A stretch of DNA of 64,000 nucleotides from Micropterix aruncella (taxonomy: Eukaryota; Arthropoda; Insecta; Lepidoptera; Micropterigidae): assembly GCA_944548615.1 (NCBI GenBank), contig OX155954.1, positions 3,453,335 to 3,517,334 on the forward strand, read 5' to 3'. Positions 20,337 to 31,128 of the stretch are shown one piece after another. Below the pieces are notes generated by a model. That model saw only the letters and a list, made by a program, of their open reading frames with translations. It was not told the DNA's origin and did no database searches. Both the position numbers and the translations under genes were made by a program. The first letter of the stretch is position 1. Each line of letters starts with the position of its first letter.

Positions 20337-21494
20337 CTTGAAGAAATCCGCATTATTGATTATCGTCATCTGCATAATTTACGTACTTGTATATGTCGCA
20401 GGGAAGCAATAAAAGCAGGGATTTGATCAAATCCCTAAAAATCAAGATTTTGTTCTTTTTGGCATAAACAGCTTAGAATTCTGGACCCATATCCTTCTTC
20501 TCTTACCGTATATTCATATATTGCATGCACTGGGGTTTTACACTCCAGTACATTACATTCCACAAACAACGCATAACGCTTTTACTTCTATGTCAACTGA
20601 TTCACCTCGGCTAACATGGACCAATATGTCCTCCAGGCAGTCTATCGAGATTTTTTCAAACCACAGAGTTACAGCGGACGTTTCAAGCTCAAATGAGGTC
20701 ACATAATTACGTTATTATGTTATGACATATATACCATATGTCGCAGGGAAATGATAAAAACAGAGATTTGTTCAAATTCCTCAGAGATTTGATCGATTCA
20801 AGGGATGACAAATCGATATGGTCATTTCCCTATACAAGATCCTGCAGAAGATCCTGCTTCTACTAAGATCAACTTCTACTACAATAATTTTAACGAAAGT
20901 ATACCCGTCACTTTCAATTGGAAGGGTTATTTAAATCTGGAAATGTAAATTGGAAAGAGACGGATAAACATGATGATGAGTAAAGTGAATCCGAGACTAA
21001 GAAAAAATATATTATTAAAATTCGAATTGACCTCTAGAATCTAATCGGGAGCTTTATCGATTAACTGAACTGCACGATTCCCTCAAAGGCTAATTACCTC
21101 GCGAATAACGGCGAGGGCGTTCAGATATATTGAACATCATCCGTCAAGAGGCTAGCTGATGACAGATAAAATGCTGGTTACTAACCTCCAGGAACTATGT
21201 TTTGTTCGCCATGTCTATGTCGTGATTGTAAACTTTCCTTGAAATTATCAACAAAATAGGTTTTAAAAGATAAGATATGTTTTTTGAAATACAAAATGGT
21301 TTGCGGCCTTGCCTACTCATTATTTTTAAAGAAAGATAACACATTTATTTAGAAGACGCGCAGGTGACAGTTGCCACACCTACATACATAGCTCGTTATA
21401 CAATTAGGAAAATTGTATAGTAATGCATATTGGATGAAACTACCCTCCGACCCGTATATTACATATCTCTAATACGTAAAGTTATACGCTCTCA
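20337..21494. other. Intronic DNA
   Basis: No exon recognised. 21020-21180 is a decayed relative of the endonuclease-domain fragment at 11257-12114: CTAATTACCTCGCGAATAAC is shared exactly with the plus strand near 11908. Confidence 0.5.
21020..21180 (-). pseudogene. Decayed fragment of the R2-type endonuclease element
   Basis: Matches parts of 11745-11995 with a deletion between the blocks: CGAATTGACCTCTAGAATC against CGAATCAACCTCCAGAATC, then the exact CTAATTACCTCGCGAATAAC block. Confidence 0.6.
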
Positions 21495-22255
21495 CAAAAT
21501 GACCTAAGGAGTCATAGTAGCTAGTGACCTGAAGTGGAAGGACCACTATGTGGTGAAAGATGATAATTCTAAACCTTACCTAATTTACGCTTGTTTTGTT
21601 AAGTATTAATAAATACCATTTTGTTCATAAAGACCATGATGGCAGTAGTAATGCAGACTTTTGTCTTTTTTTCCTTTTTTAACTATTTAATAATCACTGA
21701 TGATAAGTGGTGTTTAAAGGGAAATCACGACAGTATGGAATATCATCATCATCTTCTGATACAGTCGGGCTTGTAGACCAATTTTAATTTGAAAACTTTT
21801 GTGAAAAAATAATTTAAAAACAAAAGAAACAATATTTTTATAGTTGCGATAGCCTTGGAGTAGGAGAAAATAAAAATTGCCACGCACCCGTTGTACGAGT
21901 GCATGACACATTGCCGTCTTCTCCCATTTTACTAGCTTCGTGCTAAAGACAAAAATTAGATGTTGATATTATGAGAGCAACATGAGACATGTTTCTATAA
22001 TATTGGTCTTACACTTATGATCGCGTCCCGCCGTCCGATGGTGCTCATATTAATAGAACTCGACCTTCGATCTATATCCAGACCATGATCTGACGCACTA
22101 ATTATTATGTTGATGTAAAATTCTACATTTTATTTAATATCGCGAATTATGGATTAATGTGATAAGAAAAGGATGTGATAATGATCTAATGGTACATGCA
22201 GACTATGCTCCGACCAACGCATGTGCAATAGATCGGTCAGAGTGAAGTCTGCATG
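21495..22255 (-). repeat. Tandem duplication unit C (truncated first-exon unit)
   Basis: Homologous to unit B and to the A region at 26280-27410. Shared landmarks: GTAGCTAGTGACCT against GTAGCCAGTGACCT at the unit start, GAGTAGGAGAAAATAAAAAT in the downstream intron, and GATTAATGTGATAAGAAAAGGAT upstream of the exon. Most of the coiled-coil coding part is deleted. Confidence 0.75.
22013..22100 (-). pseudogene. Truncated copy of the PKG-like alternative first exon (copy C)
   Basis: Only the last 25 or so codons remain: HGLDIDRRSSSINMSTIG then RRDAIIS. The coiled coil and start codon are gone and the sequence runs directly into the shared upstream flank. A GTAAGA follows at a different position and phase from the donor in copies A and B. 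Probably non-functional. Confidence 0.65.
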
Positions 22256-23700
22256 CAGCCTTGGAGTCAAAGTAGCCAGTGACCTAAACATAAAATGTGT
22301 GTTGAAAAATGTCAATGGAGATGTGCGGCGAACTTTTTGTAGTTGATGCTAACGGCGATCAGTCCAAGGAGGTGTGAAGTGAGCGAAACACCATACGAGC
22401 GAGTGATATTATACCACGTACTTTGCGTCGCTCACTTCACACATCTTGGGGGCGATCGCCGCTATCCTAGCAGAAGAAAATGGCAGTAAAGATCCCCATT
22501 CTGAGCTTTCCTTATTTTACACTTTTTATCATTAATGACCATGAAGGAAGCCATGCAGACTTTTTTAACTAACTATATTATTTTTATATTATAACTGTAT
22601 GAGAAGGGTTCCTCGGTTCCAGGCCGGATCAGTAATTTTTGTGACATTAGGTGTTCATAATGTGAGAAGAGATCGTTGCTGCTGGGAGAGTCGTCTTTCG
22701 AATACCGCGAGACGATGTTCCAAATTTGAAAATCGCAATCTCAACAACTACGACAGCATTCAATATCTCCTCATGTAACATGATCTCCCGATACTTCGAT
22801 TCGGACTTATGGATGAATTTTAAAAGGGAAATTTTTGTTGCCCTTATTGGATTTCTCCATTAACCAAAAACTTAATTTAGACAGAAAATAAAACGAAAAA
22901 ATATTGAATTGACCCTTGCCTTGGAGTAGGAGAAAATAAAAATAGGCATACACCCATTGTACGCGCCAGAGTAGAATTTCTGTCTCCTCCTATTTCACTA
23001 GCTTCATGGTAAGGACCAAAACTATGTGTCTACATAATGAGAGCCACATGATATGCTTACGCTTATTGGATGGTTCGTCTACCGCTAATACTGAAGATAA
23101 GTTGATGATTGCGTTCCGCCGTCCGATGGTGCCCATATTGATAGAACCCGACCTCCGATCTTTATCCAGATCATGATTTTCATCTTTAGTGTTTGCGAAA
23201 TTCCAGTAAGAAGACGGTAAAGGATTGAGGCTTGTCCGCACAAACGGAGGGTAGTTTTTAAATACGTGCTTTTTTATCGCAGAAACGTCCTCGTTAGTTT
23301 TCCAGTTTCTGCTTAGGAATTGCGAGTTTTCTACAAAGTCTTGCTCGACATCGCTGTTTCTACGACAGGAGCTGCTGATTCTGCTATCAATTAATACTTG
23401 CAGCCTTTCGAGAACGTCTTTGATGAGCTTACTCTGGTGGTCGAGTATAGCAGATTGTCGATTTATGAGCGACGTCTGAACGGAGACTTTCTCTTCAAGC
23501 TTCGACACCAACCGTTTCATGTTGTCGGGTGTTATGGGTGAACTAACAATATCATGGGCACTGTTCCACCGATGCGCTAACTATTATCTTGAGGTAAAAT
23601 CCTACATGTTATTCAATATCTTGTGAATCAGGGATTAATGTGATATGAAAAGGATTAATATGATAATGACTAATGCTGCATGCAGACTAAGCTACAACTG
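22256..23700 (-). repeat. Tandem duplication unit B
   Basis: Carries one intact coiled-coil exon (23061-23520), the conserved flank GATTAATGTGATATGAAAAGGAT, and a 3' intron block (GGTTCCTCGGTTCCAGGCCG near 22616) matched at 26290 in unit A. Confidence 0.75.
23061..23520 (-). CDS. PKG-like alternative first exon, copy B (coiled coil plus RRNAI motif)
   Basis: ATG at 23520, donor GTAAGC after 23061, 153 codons plus one base (phase 1). Residues 1-45 form a heptad-like helix (MKRLVSKLEEKVSVQTSLIN and onward) suited to a dimerising zipper; residues about 85-105 are NYPPFVRTSLNPLPSSYW; the end holds IGRRNAIINLSS. PKGs have a leucine zipper followed by a basic autoinhibitory motif at the N-terminus, which this reproduces. 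The extra N-terminal residues of copy A are lost by deletion upstream of the shared MKRL. It lies in the intron before CNB-A. Assignment to this kinase is inferred from structure and phase, not from a transcript. Confidence 0.6.
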
Positions 23701-23792
23701 ATGCATGTGCAAAAGGTCAATCAGAGTGTAGTTTCTTCTTCTTCTTCTTTAAATGATGTGGCAGTGTACCCAAGTGTAGGTAAATATACAAT

Positions 23793-24091
23793 GGGCCCGA
23801 TTGCGTTTCTTTGTGAACTAAAACTAAAATTAGTCCAAGCGAACGAGACAGAGCAATATGTTAGAGCGAAATATGAAACGAACGATCGTCGATTAATACT
23901 ACCTGCCGAACTTATATTCGTCCGAATAAATTCGAGCATATTTCGTGCGGTCTAAGATTTGACCTTGGCGCTCAGTTTTAATGCGAAAAAGTGACAACCG
24001 CTCATCTCACACTCCGCTCTAGCGTATTGCCCTGTCTCGTTCACACGGACTAATTTCCGATTTTAGTTCACGAAGAAACGCAATCGAGCCC
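23793..24091. repeat. GGGCCCG MITE, copy 1
   Basis: 299 bp with long inverted ends (GGGCCCGATTGCGTTTCTT and AAGAAACGCAATCGAGCCC) and flanking AAT on both sides as a 3-bp target duplication. The inverted arms extend over about 100 bp each. Confidence 0.85.
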
Positions 24092-24339
24092 AATATGAAA
24101 CAAAACTAATCATACAAAACAAGGATAAAATGAAAGCAGAGTACCAGTTTGTATTAGATTGATAGATTATTTATGAGAATTTATTTAGATTGCGCATAGA
24201 ACAAGGGAGAGGTGATTTAACTTTAGCCAGGTCTAAGATGAAGGAAGGCTTGTTATTTAACAGTGGGCAATTAAAAAATATATGGTCCAACGTGCAGTCT
24301 GCGAAGCCTCAGTCGCACTAAGGCGATGGTATTAGTCAA

Positions 24340-24989
24340 CAAGGTTTTTTATTGTACCAAGGTTGGTGGGAGCTAATGGGCCCTTATTGGGTGGGCCACG
24401 AAGACCCATTTGTTCAGGGTCGGTCACACTCACGGGTCAACACCCATCCAGCGGCCTCCACGCATGAAGTGCGAGCTCGGGTAGACTCTGGCCTTAGGGC
24501 TAGTTTCCCCTAGGAGTCAACCTTCTGGCGCTCCTGGACGGTCTGCGCACCGTGCGGCGTAACAATCGATTGTGCATTCTGACTAACAGTCGCCTTACGG
24601 CGACTGCTCTTGAAACGACTATCGGCTACCCGATTCCGGGTGAACAGCCGGGCAAATGATGCCGTGGTCCGCGATAGATTCGGTTTACACCGTTTCATCG
24701 CTTCGTAAGGGAGAGGACCGCGCAAGCGACCTCGAACTCGTAACCAGTCGAGTGACCGGAGTAATCTGGTCGCAACTGGAAGTAAGGGCTCGAGTGTCGG
24801 CCCGCTGGTTAACATACCTGGCTATCTCGCGGATAAGGCGTTGGCCTCTTACGGGCATGTGGCGGAGCTTGACGATGGACTGTTTTGTCCTAAGTTTTCT
24901 GCGCTCACCTCGCGGGAGACACAACGATAAATTTTGTTAAAACTTCCTGAGGTGACGGGTTCGCCCGTTGTAGTTGACAGCTCTAGTTG
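24340..24989. repeat. CpG-rich dispersed repeat, copy 2 (longest)
   Basis: 650 bp of GC-rich DNA with hairpin words (AGTCGCCTTACGGCGACT, GACGGGTTCGCCCGT). Shares CGCCTTACGGCG with 19660-20000 and a run around CTCTTGAAACGAC and GCACAAGCGAC-like words with 38020-38290. No protein signal is supported in any frame. Confidence 0.6.
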
Positions 24990-26230
24990 TATCAAGGTTT
25001 AGGCGCAATCTGAGATTTGATGCTAGAGTAAGCCTTGCCCCTGGTCTTCATAGACTTAAGCCAAGTTTTGTTCCAGTTGTCTAACATTATTTATTACCGG
25101 CTAGGAATCGGACACAAACAGCGGGGTTTTTGGTAGGATGCCTTTAGTTCATGCTTCGTTAGCAATTTAATCGGCGATTTCATTGCCCTCAATACCAGTG
25201 TCCCGGAATCCACGTTAAAAATCACCTCTATCCTTGCAACCCACAGAAATCCGAATACGGCTTCTAATGTTGTTCTCAATCTGTGTCGAGATATGTAAAT
25301 ACTTCAGGGCGAGACAGCTTTTGAATAAGGCTTTTGGAATCAGTTAGTATGACCGCTATTTGAATGAAATTGATCTTAATAAATCATAATGCCTTAAGAA
25401 ACTCTTCGTTGTGTATGTATGGATGCAGAACTGTGGAGTTTATTGGAGGCCTCTATTGAAATGAAATATTCCCAGTCTAACATAGCACTCTAGCTCATTC
25501 TTAGATCCATCGGTGAACGAAAGGTCCCACTATCGCCGACACCATATCGTCAAATGGACACAGGAGCCATCAATCAATAAGCACAATTCCTCTGTCCATA
25601 ATAATTTTACTTTTGTTTAAATTTTTGTGGCTTCTTACACAAGGTTGGAAGCGAGATATGAAGGGAGCCTGTATAGAGTTTTAGCAAAGAAGAGCAGCGT
25701 ACGTAGAGTAAAAGATACATCCCTTGAAGAGGACCTACAACCTTACTCTTTCATGATGCATGCGCCCGAAAATATTACTATACACTTCTTGAACATAGCA
25801 GCCTTTATATATACTTCTAGAATATACATTCTTGGGCACAGAAGAGAAATTTTATGTATTAAGGGATTGTCTTATCGACCAGCTGCTGATATCGCAAAGC
25901 AACCGGTGCTACACAAGCCTCTATTAATAACATCTTAGTAGGAGAGATTTCCATTGCTCCCAAGACTCATCGAAAGCTTTGAACTATAGAGAGTCTAGCA
26001 TATTTTGTTTTTTTTCAGATAGTGGGTAAAATATTATTGCGTAATCTGTTTGGAATCGTTCTGGGGTGGTCGGGTGGGACCAAACCAGGTCCCACGAATC
26101 GCTGTAATAATTTTCATGAGCTTTCCACCCTTTGCGACAATGCTCTCTAAATATGTAGCCCGCAGGAGTTTGTAGTCAAGTGTGACACCTATATTCGGCG
26201 CTTTGTGAAGATAAAAAAAGCATGCTAAGC
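24990..26230 (-). pseudogene. Decayed LINE (C-terminal RT region and RNase H), minus strand
   Basis: Broken frames read, in order: IEACVAPVALRYQQLVDK near 25930-25870, then FTDGSKNE near 25510, a LTDSKSLIQ-like strand near 25350, and GTxGIEGNEIAD-like near 25190. These are the RNase H DGS, DS and GNE motifs of a Jockey/I-type element with many stops. Confidence 0.7.
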
Positions 26231-26279
26231 CAGATTCCGATAGTCACGCATCGGAATCACTGACGATGATATTATAACG

Positions 26280-27410
26280 TAGATGAGAAGAATTCCTCGG
26301 TTCCAAGCTGGATCAGTAAATTTTGTGATACTAGGAGTTCATATTGTGAGAGGAAATCATCACGGACGGGAGAGCCGTCATTCGAAAGACTCGAACTGAT
26401 GTTCTAAATTCGAAAATGCAATCTCACCAAAACCACGACAGTACGGAACATCGGAACGAGATCTCCTCGTGTAATACGATCTCCTAATAAGTCGATTTGA
26501 ACTTGTGGACTGGAATGTGCATTAAGGGGATACATTTCTATTGCCATATTGGTTTTCTCAAATTTTTAATCAAAACCTTCATTTGGACAGAAAATTATAC
26601 AAAAAAAATATTATTTTGACACGCCCGCGACCCTTGAAGTAGGAGAAAATAAAAATTGGCATGCCCTGCAGGTAAGCGAATGTTCTCCCGTTTTACTAGC
26701 TTCATGGTAAGATCAGAAATTAAGTTTTCATATATTATGACAGCAATAAGGGAGGTGCTTACGTTTAGTGGACGGTCCGATTTCCTCTAAATTTGAAGAT
26801 ACACTAATGATTGCATCCCGCCGTCCGATGGTGCTCACACTGATAGAGCTCAACCTCTGATCTATTCCAAGACTGTGAGCTGACGCTGATGAAGACTCTT
26901 CAGTGTTTGCGAAGTTCCAGTGAGAAGAAGGTAAAGGATTGGGGCTAGTCCGCACAAATGGAGGGTAATTTTTGACGATATGTTTCTTAATCTCGGAGAC
27001 GTCCTCTTTACTTTTCCAGTTGCTGCTTAGCATTTGTGAGTTTCCTCCAAAATCGTGCTCGACATCGCTGCTTCTACGATAGGAGCTGCTGATTCCGCTA
27101 TCGATAAATACTTGAAGCCTTGTAAGAACATCATTGATGAGCCCGCTCTGGCTTTCAAGTATAGCAGACTGTCGCATGATGAGCGAAGTCTGAACATACA
27201 CTTTCTCTTCGAGTCTCAACACCAGCCGTTTCATATCGTCCGTCAGCGATTTCACGTAAATATCAGTCATGTCGGATGCCATGGCGAACTGCACTAATAG
27301 TATCACGGGCCACTGATGCACTAATGAATTATCATGAGGTAAAATCCTATATTTTTATTGTCTGTCAATGAATTAGGGATTAATGTGATAAGAAAAGGAT
27401 TGATTAAAGC
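26280..27410 (-). repeat. Duplication unit A of the alternative-first-exon array
   Basis: Matches unit B from ATTCCTCGGTTCCAAGCTGG near 26293 to GGGATTAATGTGATAAGAAA near 27370. It is separated from unit B by a MITE, a CpG-rich repeat and a dead LINE, so these inserted after or during the duplication. Confidence 0.75.
26763..27282 (-). CDS. PKG-like alternative first exon, copy A (coiled coil plus RRDAI motif)
   Basis: Best start is the ATG at 27282 (MASDMTDIYVKSLTDDMKRL); an upstream in-frame ATG at 27321 is also possible. Donor GTAAGC follows 26763, giving 173 codons plus one base (phase 1). Residues 18-65 are a heptad-like helix; RRSSDVEHDFGG and NYPPFVRTSPNPLPSSHW follow; the C-terminal end has STIGRRDAIISVSSNLEE. 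The RRxA-hydrophobic motif has the form of a PKG pseudosubstrate. Spliced to the CNB-A exon at its inner AG (20331) it would continue in frame. It could instead be a separate nested gene; transcript data would settle this. Confidence 0.62.
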
Positions 27411-27889
27411 GAAATTGTTTGCCGTTTTTCCAGTTCCGACAATAAAAATGTCGCACCAGTGTATGAAATCAAGGCGTAGCTTAATCGCGATAATTAAAGT
27501 TTGTATTGACGGCTAAAGTTATTAGTCACATATTTATATTCTAAATTGATAATCATAAACTGATAAAATAACTGTGTGTATTTTTAGTAAGCAACGCCCT
27601 CTCTCGCTGGATAGCTATACTATTGTAGGTTTGCACCTCCGCTGCCATCATATCTGAAGATATTTGATTGTTTATGGCGTTTCGTTTGGCAATGCCACTA
27701 CCATAAATCAGGGTTGACTGTGCCGTCGATAATGTACTTGCTTGTTTCTCGCACACGTGTTTCATGAGTTCTCGAAAACTGGTAGATGTTTACTGCTCTC
27801 CCGCCGCCACAGCCGCCAATGTTCCCGTAATGTGTGAAGTGAACGCACCGCGCGAAGGAGCCATCGGGTAAAAACTGTGAGTTTTTTTT

Positions 27890-28600
27890 TTTAGAATGTT
27901 AATGTGATTATTTGATTATTAAAAATGTTTTTTTCGTTTGTTTATAATTTTTTATCGTGACTTATTTAGATTTTTTGATTTATTTGATTTTGATTATTTG
28001 AATTTTTTCATTTTAGATTTTAGATTTATTTCATTTTGATTATTAATATTGATATTATATTTATTTCATTAAATATTGGTTTTCCTTATCGTGGTCCCTA
28101 GGTGTGCTCTGAAAACCAAGATAAAATATATCCTGAGGATCCCCTAATTTGAAGCGTTTGTAGTTTTATTACATAGTCTTTGGGCCCGATTGCGTTTCTT
28201 TGTGAACTAAAACTGAAATTAGTTCAAGCAAACGAGATAGAGCAATACGTTAGAGTGGAATATGATACGAACGATCGTTGATAAAAACTACCTCTCGAGC
28301 TTATATTCGTCCGAATAAATTTGAACACATTTCGTGCGGTGTTAGATTCAGATGCTTTATCTACCAAGATAAAGCATCTGAAATACCCATTAAAAATACC
28401 CACCAGGGTATTTTTAATGCGAAAAAGTCCCAACCGTTCATTTCACATTCCGCTCTAGCGTATTGGCCTGTCTCGTTCACACGGACTAATTTCCCATTTT
28501 AGTTCACGAAGAAACGCAATCGAGCCGTTTGTCTATTTACACTTTCAATTTTTAATGTTGGGTTTTTGTCTAAATTTTTTTTTGTTGTGACAGCTGCAAA
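27890..28600 (+). repeat. Dispersed repeat, copy 2, carrying a MITE
   Basis: Same family as 8480-8860; the MITE at 28182-28527 sits in the block that is uninterrupted at 8785. Confidence 0.65.
28182..28527. repeat. GGGCCCG MITE, copy 2
   Basis: 346 bp with the same ends as copy 1, flanked by TTT on both sides. The related repeat at 8785 shows the empty site, which proves a 3-bp duplication. It carries an internal hairpin (AGATGCTTTATCT and AGATAAAGCATCT). Confidence 0.87.
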
Positions 28601-28899
28601 TAAATATATTTTTTCATTATTTTCATTCATTACAACCGTTTTAATTTTCTAACTCTTGGCAGGTCTCCATCTTTATCATGTACCAATAAAATTAAAGATG
28701 CAGATTATCCAACCGACTTTCTTCTCGCTCCGCAAGAAGATGACGCACTATCTTGACATATACGCCAGATGATTTATTTCAATGTTTAATCTATGCCAGT
28801 ATCAGTAAAAAATGAAAATTTGTTTGTTTTATAGCATTTATAAATAAGTCAGCTAATAGGAATTATAGTACTTGTCACAGAAGAAACAGGTATTTGTGT

Positions 28900-30240
28900 A
28901 GTCATGAGTCAAATTAACGTTACCTGGAACGCATTATGTTCAACGCAATTGCTATAGTTCAAGAGGCAGCGACAAAAACGTGCAAGAGTTTTGTAAAACC
29001 TGATACTTTCAGATCAGACAGTATTTTGGCTATAGAATGCTGGGGTAGAGTCAGCAGGCCAGACTCCGGGACACCTGGCGCTGGCGTACTAGGAAAGGTG
29101 TATCTACTTTTAATTAGAACCCCTAAAGTGTTTTGGAAAAGCTGAAAATTATAAATAGGATAGAAAACGAATTTACCGCGTGAAATTTGTAGCACCCGAC
29201 GTTTCGGTGACGTTGCAGCCGCCGTTGTCCAGGGTCCAGGGAGTCTACCCTGGACAACGGCGGCTGCAACGTCACCGAAACGTCGGGTGCTACAAATTTC
29301 ACGCGGTAAATTCGTTTTCTATCCTATTTATAATGTCAAACAACCGCGATAGTCTTCGATTTTATAAGCTGAAAATTCATCATTAGACAGTGGATGGATA
29401 CAGAACTCGGAACAAATGATCAGACTACTTAACAATAGAATGCGTGGTGTCAGCATTACTCTATGCATGTCACAAAAATGAAGTCCCTTATATTGCGCGG
29501 CACATTAGACCGATGCGTAATAGATACCGACAAATAAGTACCGCCGTATTTGCAGGGTGTAGTAATATTTTTAAAAATGTATGCAGATTTACAACAAATA
29601 AAACCGTAATATAAAATCGAAGACTATCGCGGTTGTTTGACATTATAAATAGGATAGAAAACGAATTCACCGCGTTGTCCAGGGTGGACTCAGACCTCAG
29701 TCTACCCTGGACAACGACGGCTGCAACGTCACCGAAACGTCGGGTGCTACAAATTTCACGCGGTAAATTCGTTTTCTATCCTATTTATAAATAAAACCGG
29801 TTACGGATTTCAATAAAATTACATAAATTAGGTTTTTTTTTAAAAAAAAAAACTACCTAATAAAACTAAAGTACCTTCAATTTTAAAACTACATAAGAGT
29901 CTAGTATTCAGGGTGTGTGTATGTGTTTGTGGGAGTGTGTTGAGTGTGTAAGTGTGTAATGTGAGCATGTATGATATTAGTAATGGCGTATAAAAAATAT
30001 AATAATAATATTCAATAAAAATAGCTAAAAACGAATAGTCAGCTTACTGTATCGGTTAGGGTTTGATTTACGTTACGATAAATTACACCTTTCCTAGTAC
30101 GCCAGCGCCAGGTGTCCCGGAGTCTGGCCTGCTGACTCTACCCTAGCATGCTATGGCCAAATACTGTCCAATCCGAAAGTATCAGGTTTTACAAAACTCT
30201 TACACTTTTTTGTCGCTGGCTCCTGACTATTATTTTTATG
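28900..30240. repeat. Fold-back region with nested inverted repeats
   Basis: Outer arms: 28965-29105 and the reverse complement at 30085-30225 (for example GGACACCTGGCGCTGGCGTA and its complement). Inside lie an 88-bp-arm palindrome (29148-29334), a partly deleted second palindrome (29652-29790), and an inverted pair of the word CAACCGCGATAGTCTTCGAT (29341 and complement near 29615). The GACGTTTCGG words in the palindromes also occur in Penelope-like ends. Confidence 0.75.
29148..29334. repeat. Palindrome with 88-bp arms and an 11-nt loop
   Basis: Arms 29148-29235 and 29247-29334 are complementary as far as I can read, with GGACAACGGCGGCTGCAACG and its complement in the inner part. Confidence 0.85.
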
Positions 30241-30787
30241 GTTTCAGATTTATGTGTTGTTTAGCAGAAGCAGTGCCGGATTAACCCATGTAGAGCCCTT
30301 AGAGCCCTAAATATCGGGGCCAAATTTTGAACTTTTCCAGGCTCCCTTTGGGCTGTCAAACATTCTGACGACGATATAGTTTAGAATAGAAAAATATAGA
30401 TGAATAAAACTCGGTCGCAGCGGCAAAGTCGGCCGTTCTGACGATTTCTGACGACGCTTATGTTGCGTAGCGAAGACGCGCATATAAACATCGCACAGGC
30501 TGGCAGAGGCTAATTGTCGATAATTTATAACAATTATACTATTAGTCGGATGAAAAAGTTTATTAAACATTTTATCATTATAATTTTAATTCGATGTTTT
30601 TTTCCTAACTTTTATGAACAACTTTACAAATATGATTGTAATAATCCCTAAAAGGCATGGGGCCCATAGGCCGGTGCCTACTTGGCCTATTGGTTAATCC
30701 GGCACTGAGCAAAATGACCTACTTTGTCATTTTTTGGTCATTTGTCTATCTTTAGCAAAACAAATATATATGTATGAATATGCTTAC

Positions 30788-31128
30788 TCGATATCCTTTT
30801 CGTATTTCTGATACTTGATCTCCTGCAAGGGTTGTTTACTGGGGCCCGCAGGCTGGGCAATCACACCGATTCTGGGCCCTTCTTGGGCGGATTCGGTGCA
30901 CATGACCATCTCAGATATAGTCGCGTCCCTCTCGTCATTTTCTGGAGTCGCTTCCAATGAACTGGGGAAATCACCAGGATACGTTTTCGCCAGTATTCCG
31001 GGCAACGTTACCATCGAATGGTTCCTGTTATTGTATTCTTCGTAATCGAATTGGCTGCTTGATCTTGGTTCATTTCCCCTATCGGGTATGACGGTAAGTT
31101 GGGGCTGGTTGAAACCGTTTTGGATGGG
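30788..31128 (-). CDS. PKG-like exon 2: N-terminal linker with autoinhibitory-like motif
   Basis: Acceptor ATTTTCAG before 31128, donor GTAAGC after 30788. It enters in phase 0 from exon 1 and leaves in phase 2 toward 20336. It encodes PIQNGFNQPQLTVIPDRG, an acidic middle, then RIGVIAQPAGP, which aligns with the autoinhibitory R...GISAEP of PKG I, and PLQEIKYQKYEKDI, which aligns with the segment before CNB-A. No zipper is present in exons 1-2, so the long form may not dimerise the usual way. Confidence 0.8.

Noticed and set aside
27553..27765. Minus-strand 70-codon frame with GIAKRNAINNQISS, like a PKG autoinhibitory motif
   Set aside because: No good donor follows and no coiled coil; listed here only because it lies just upstream of first-exon copy A.
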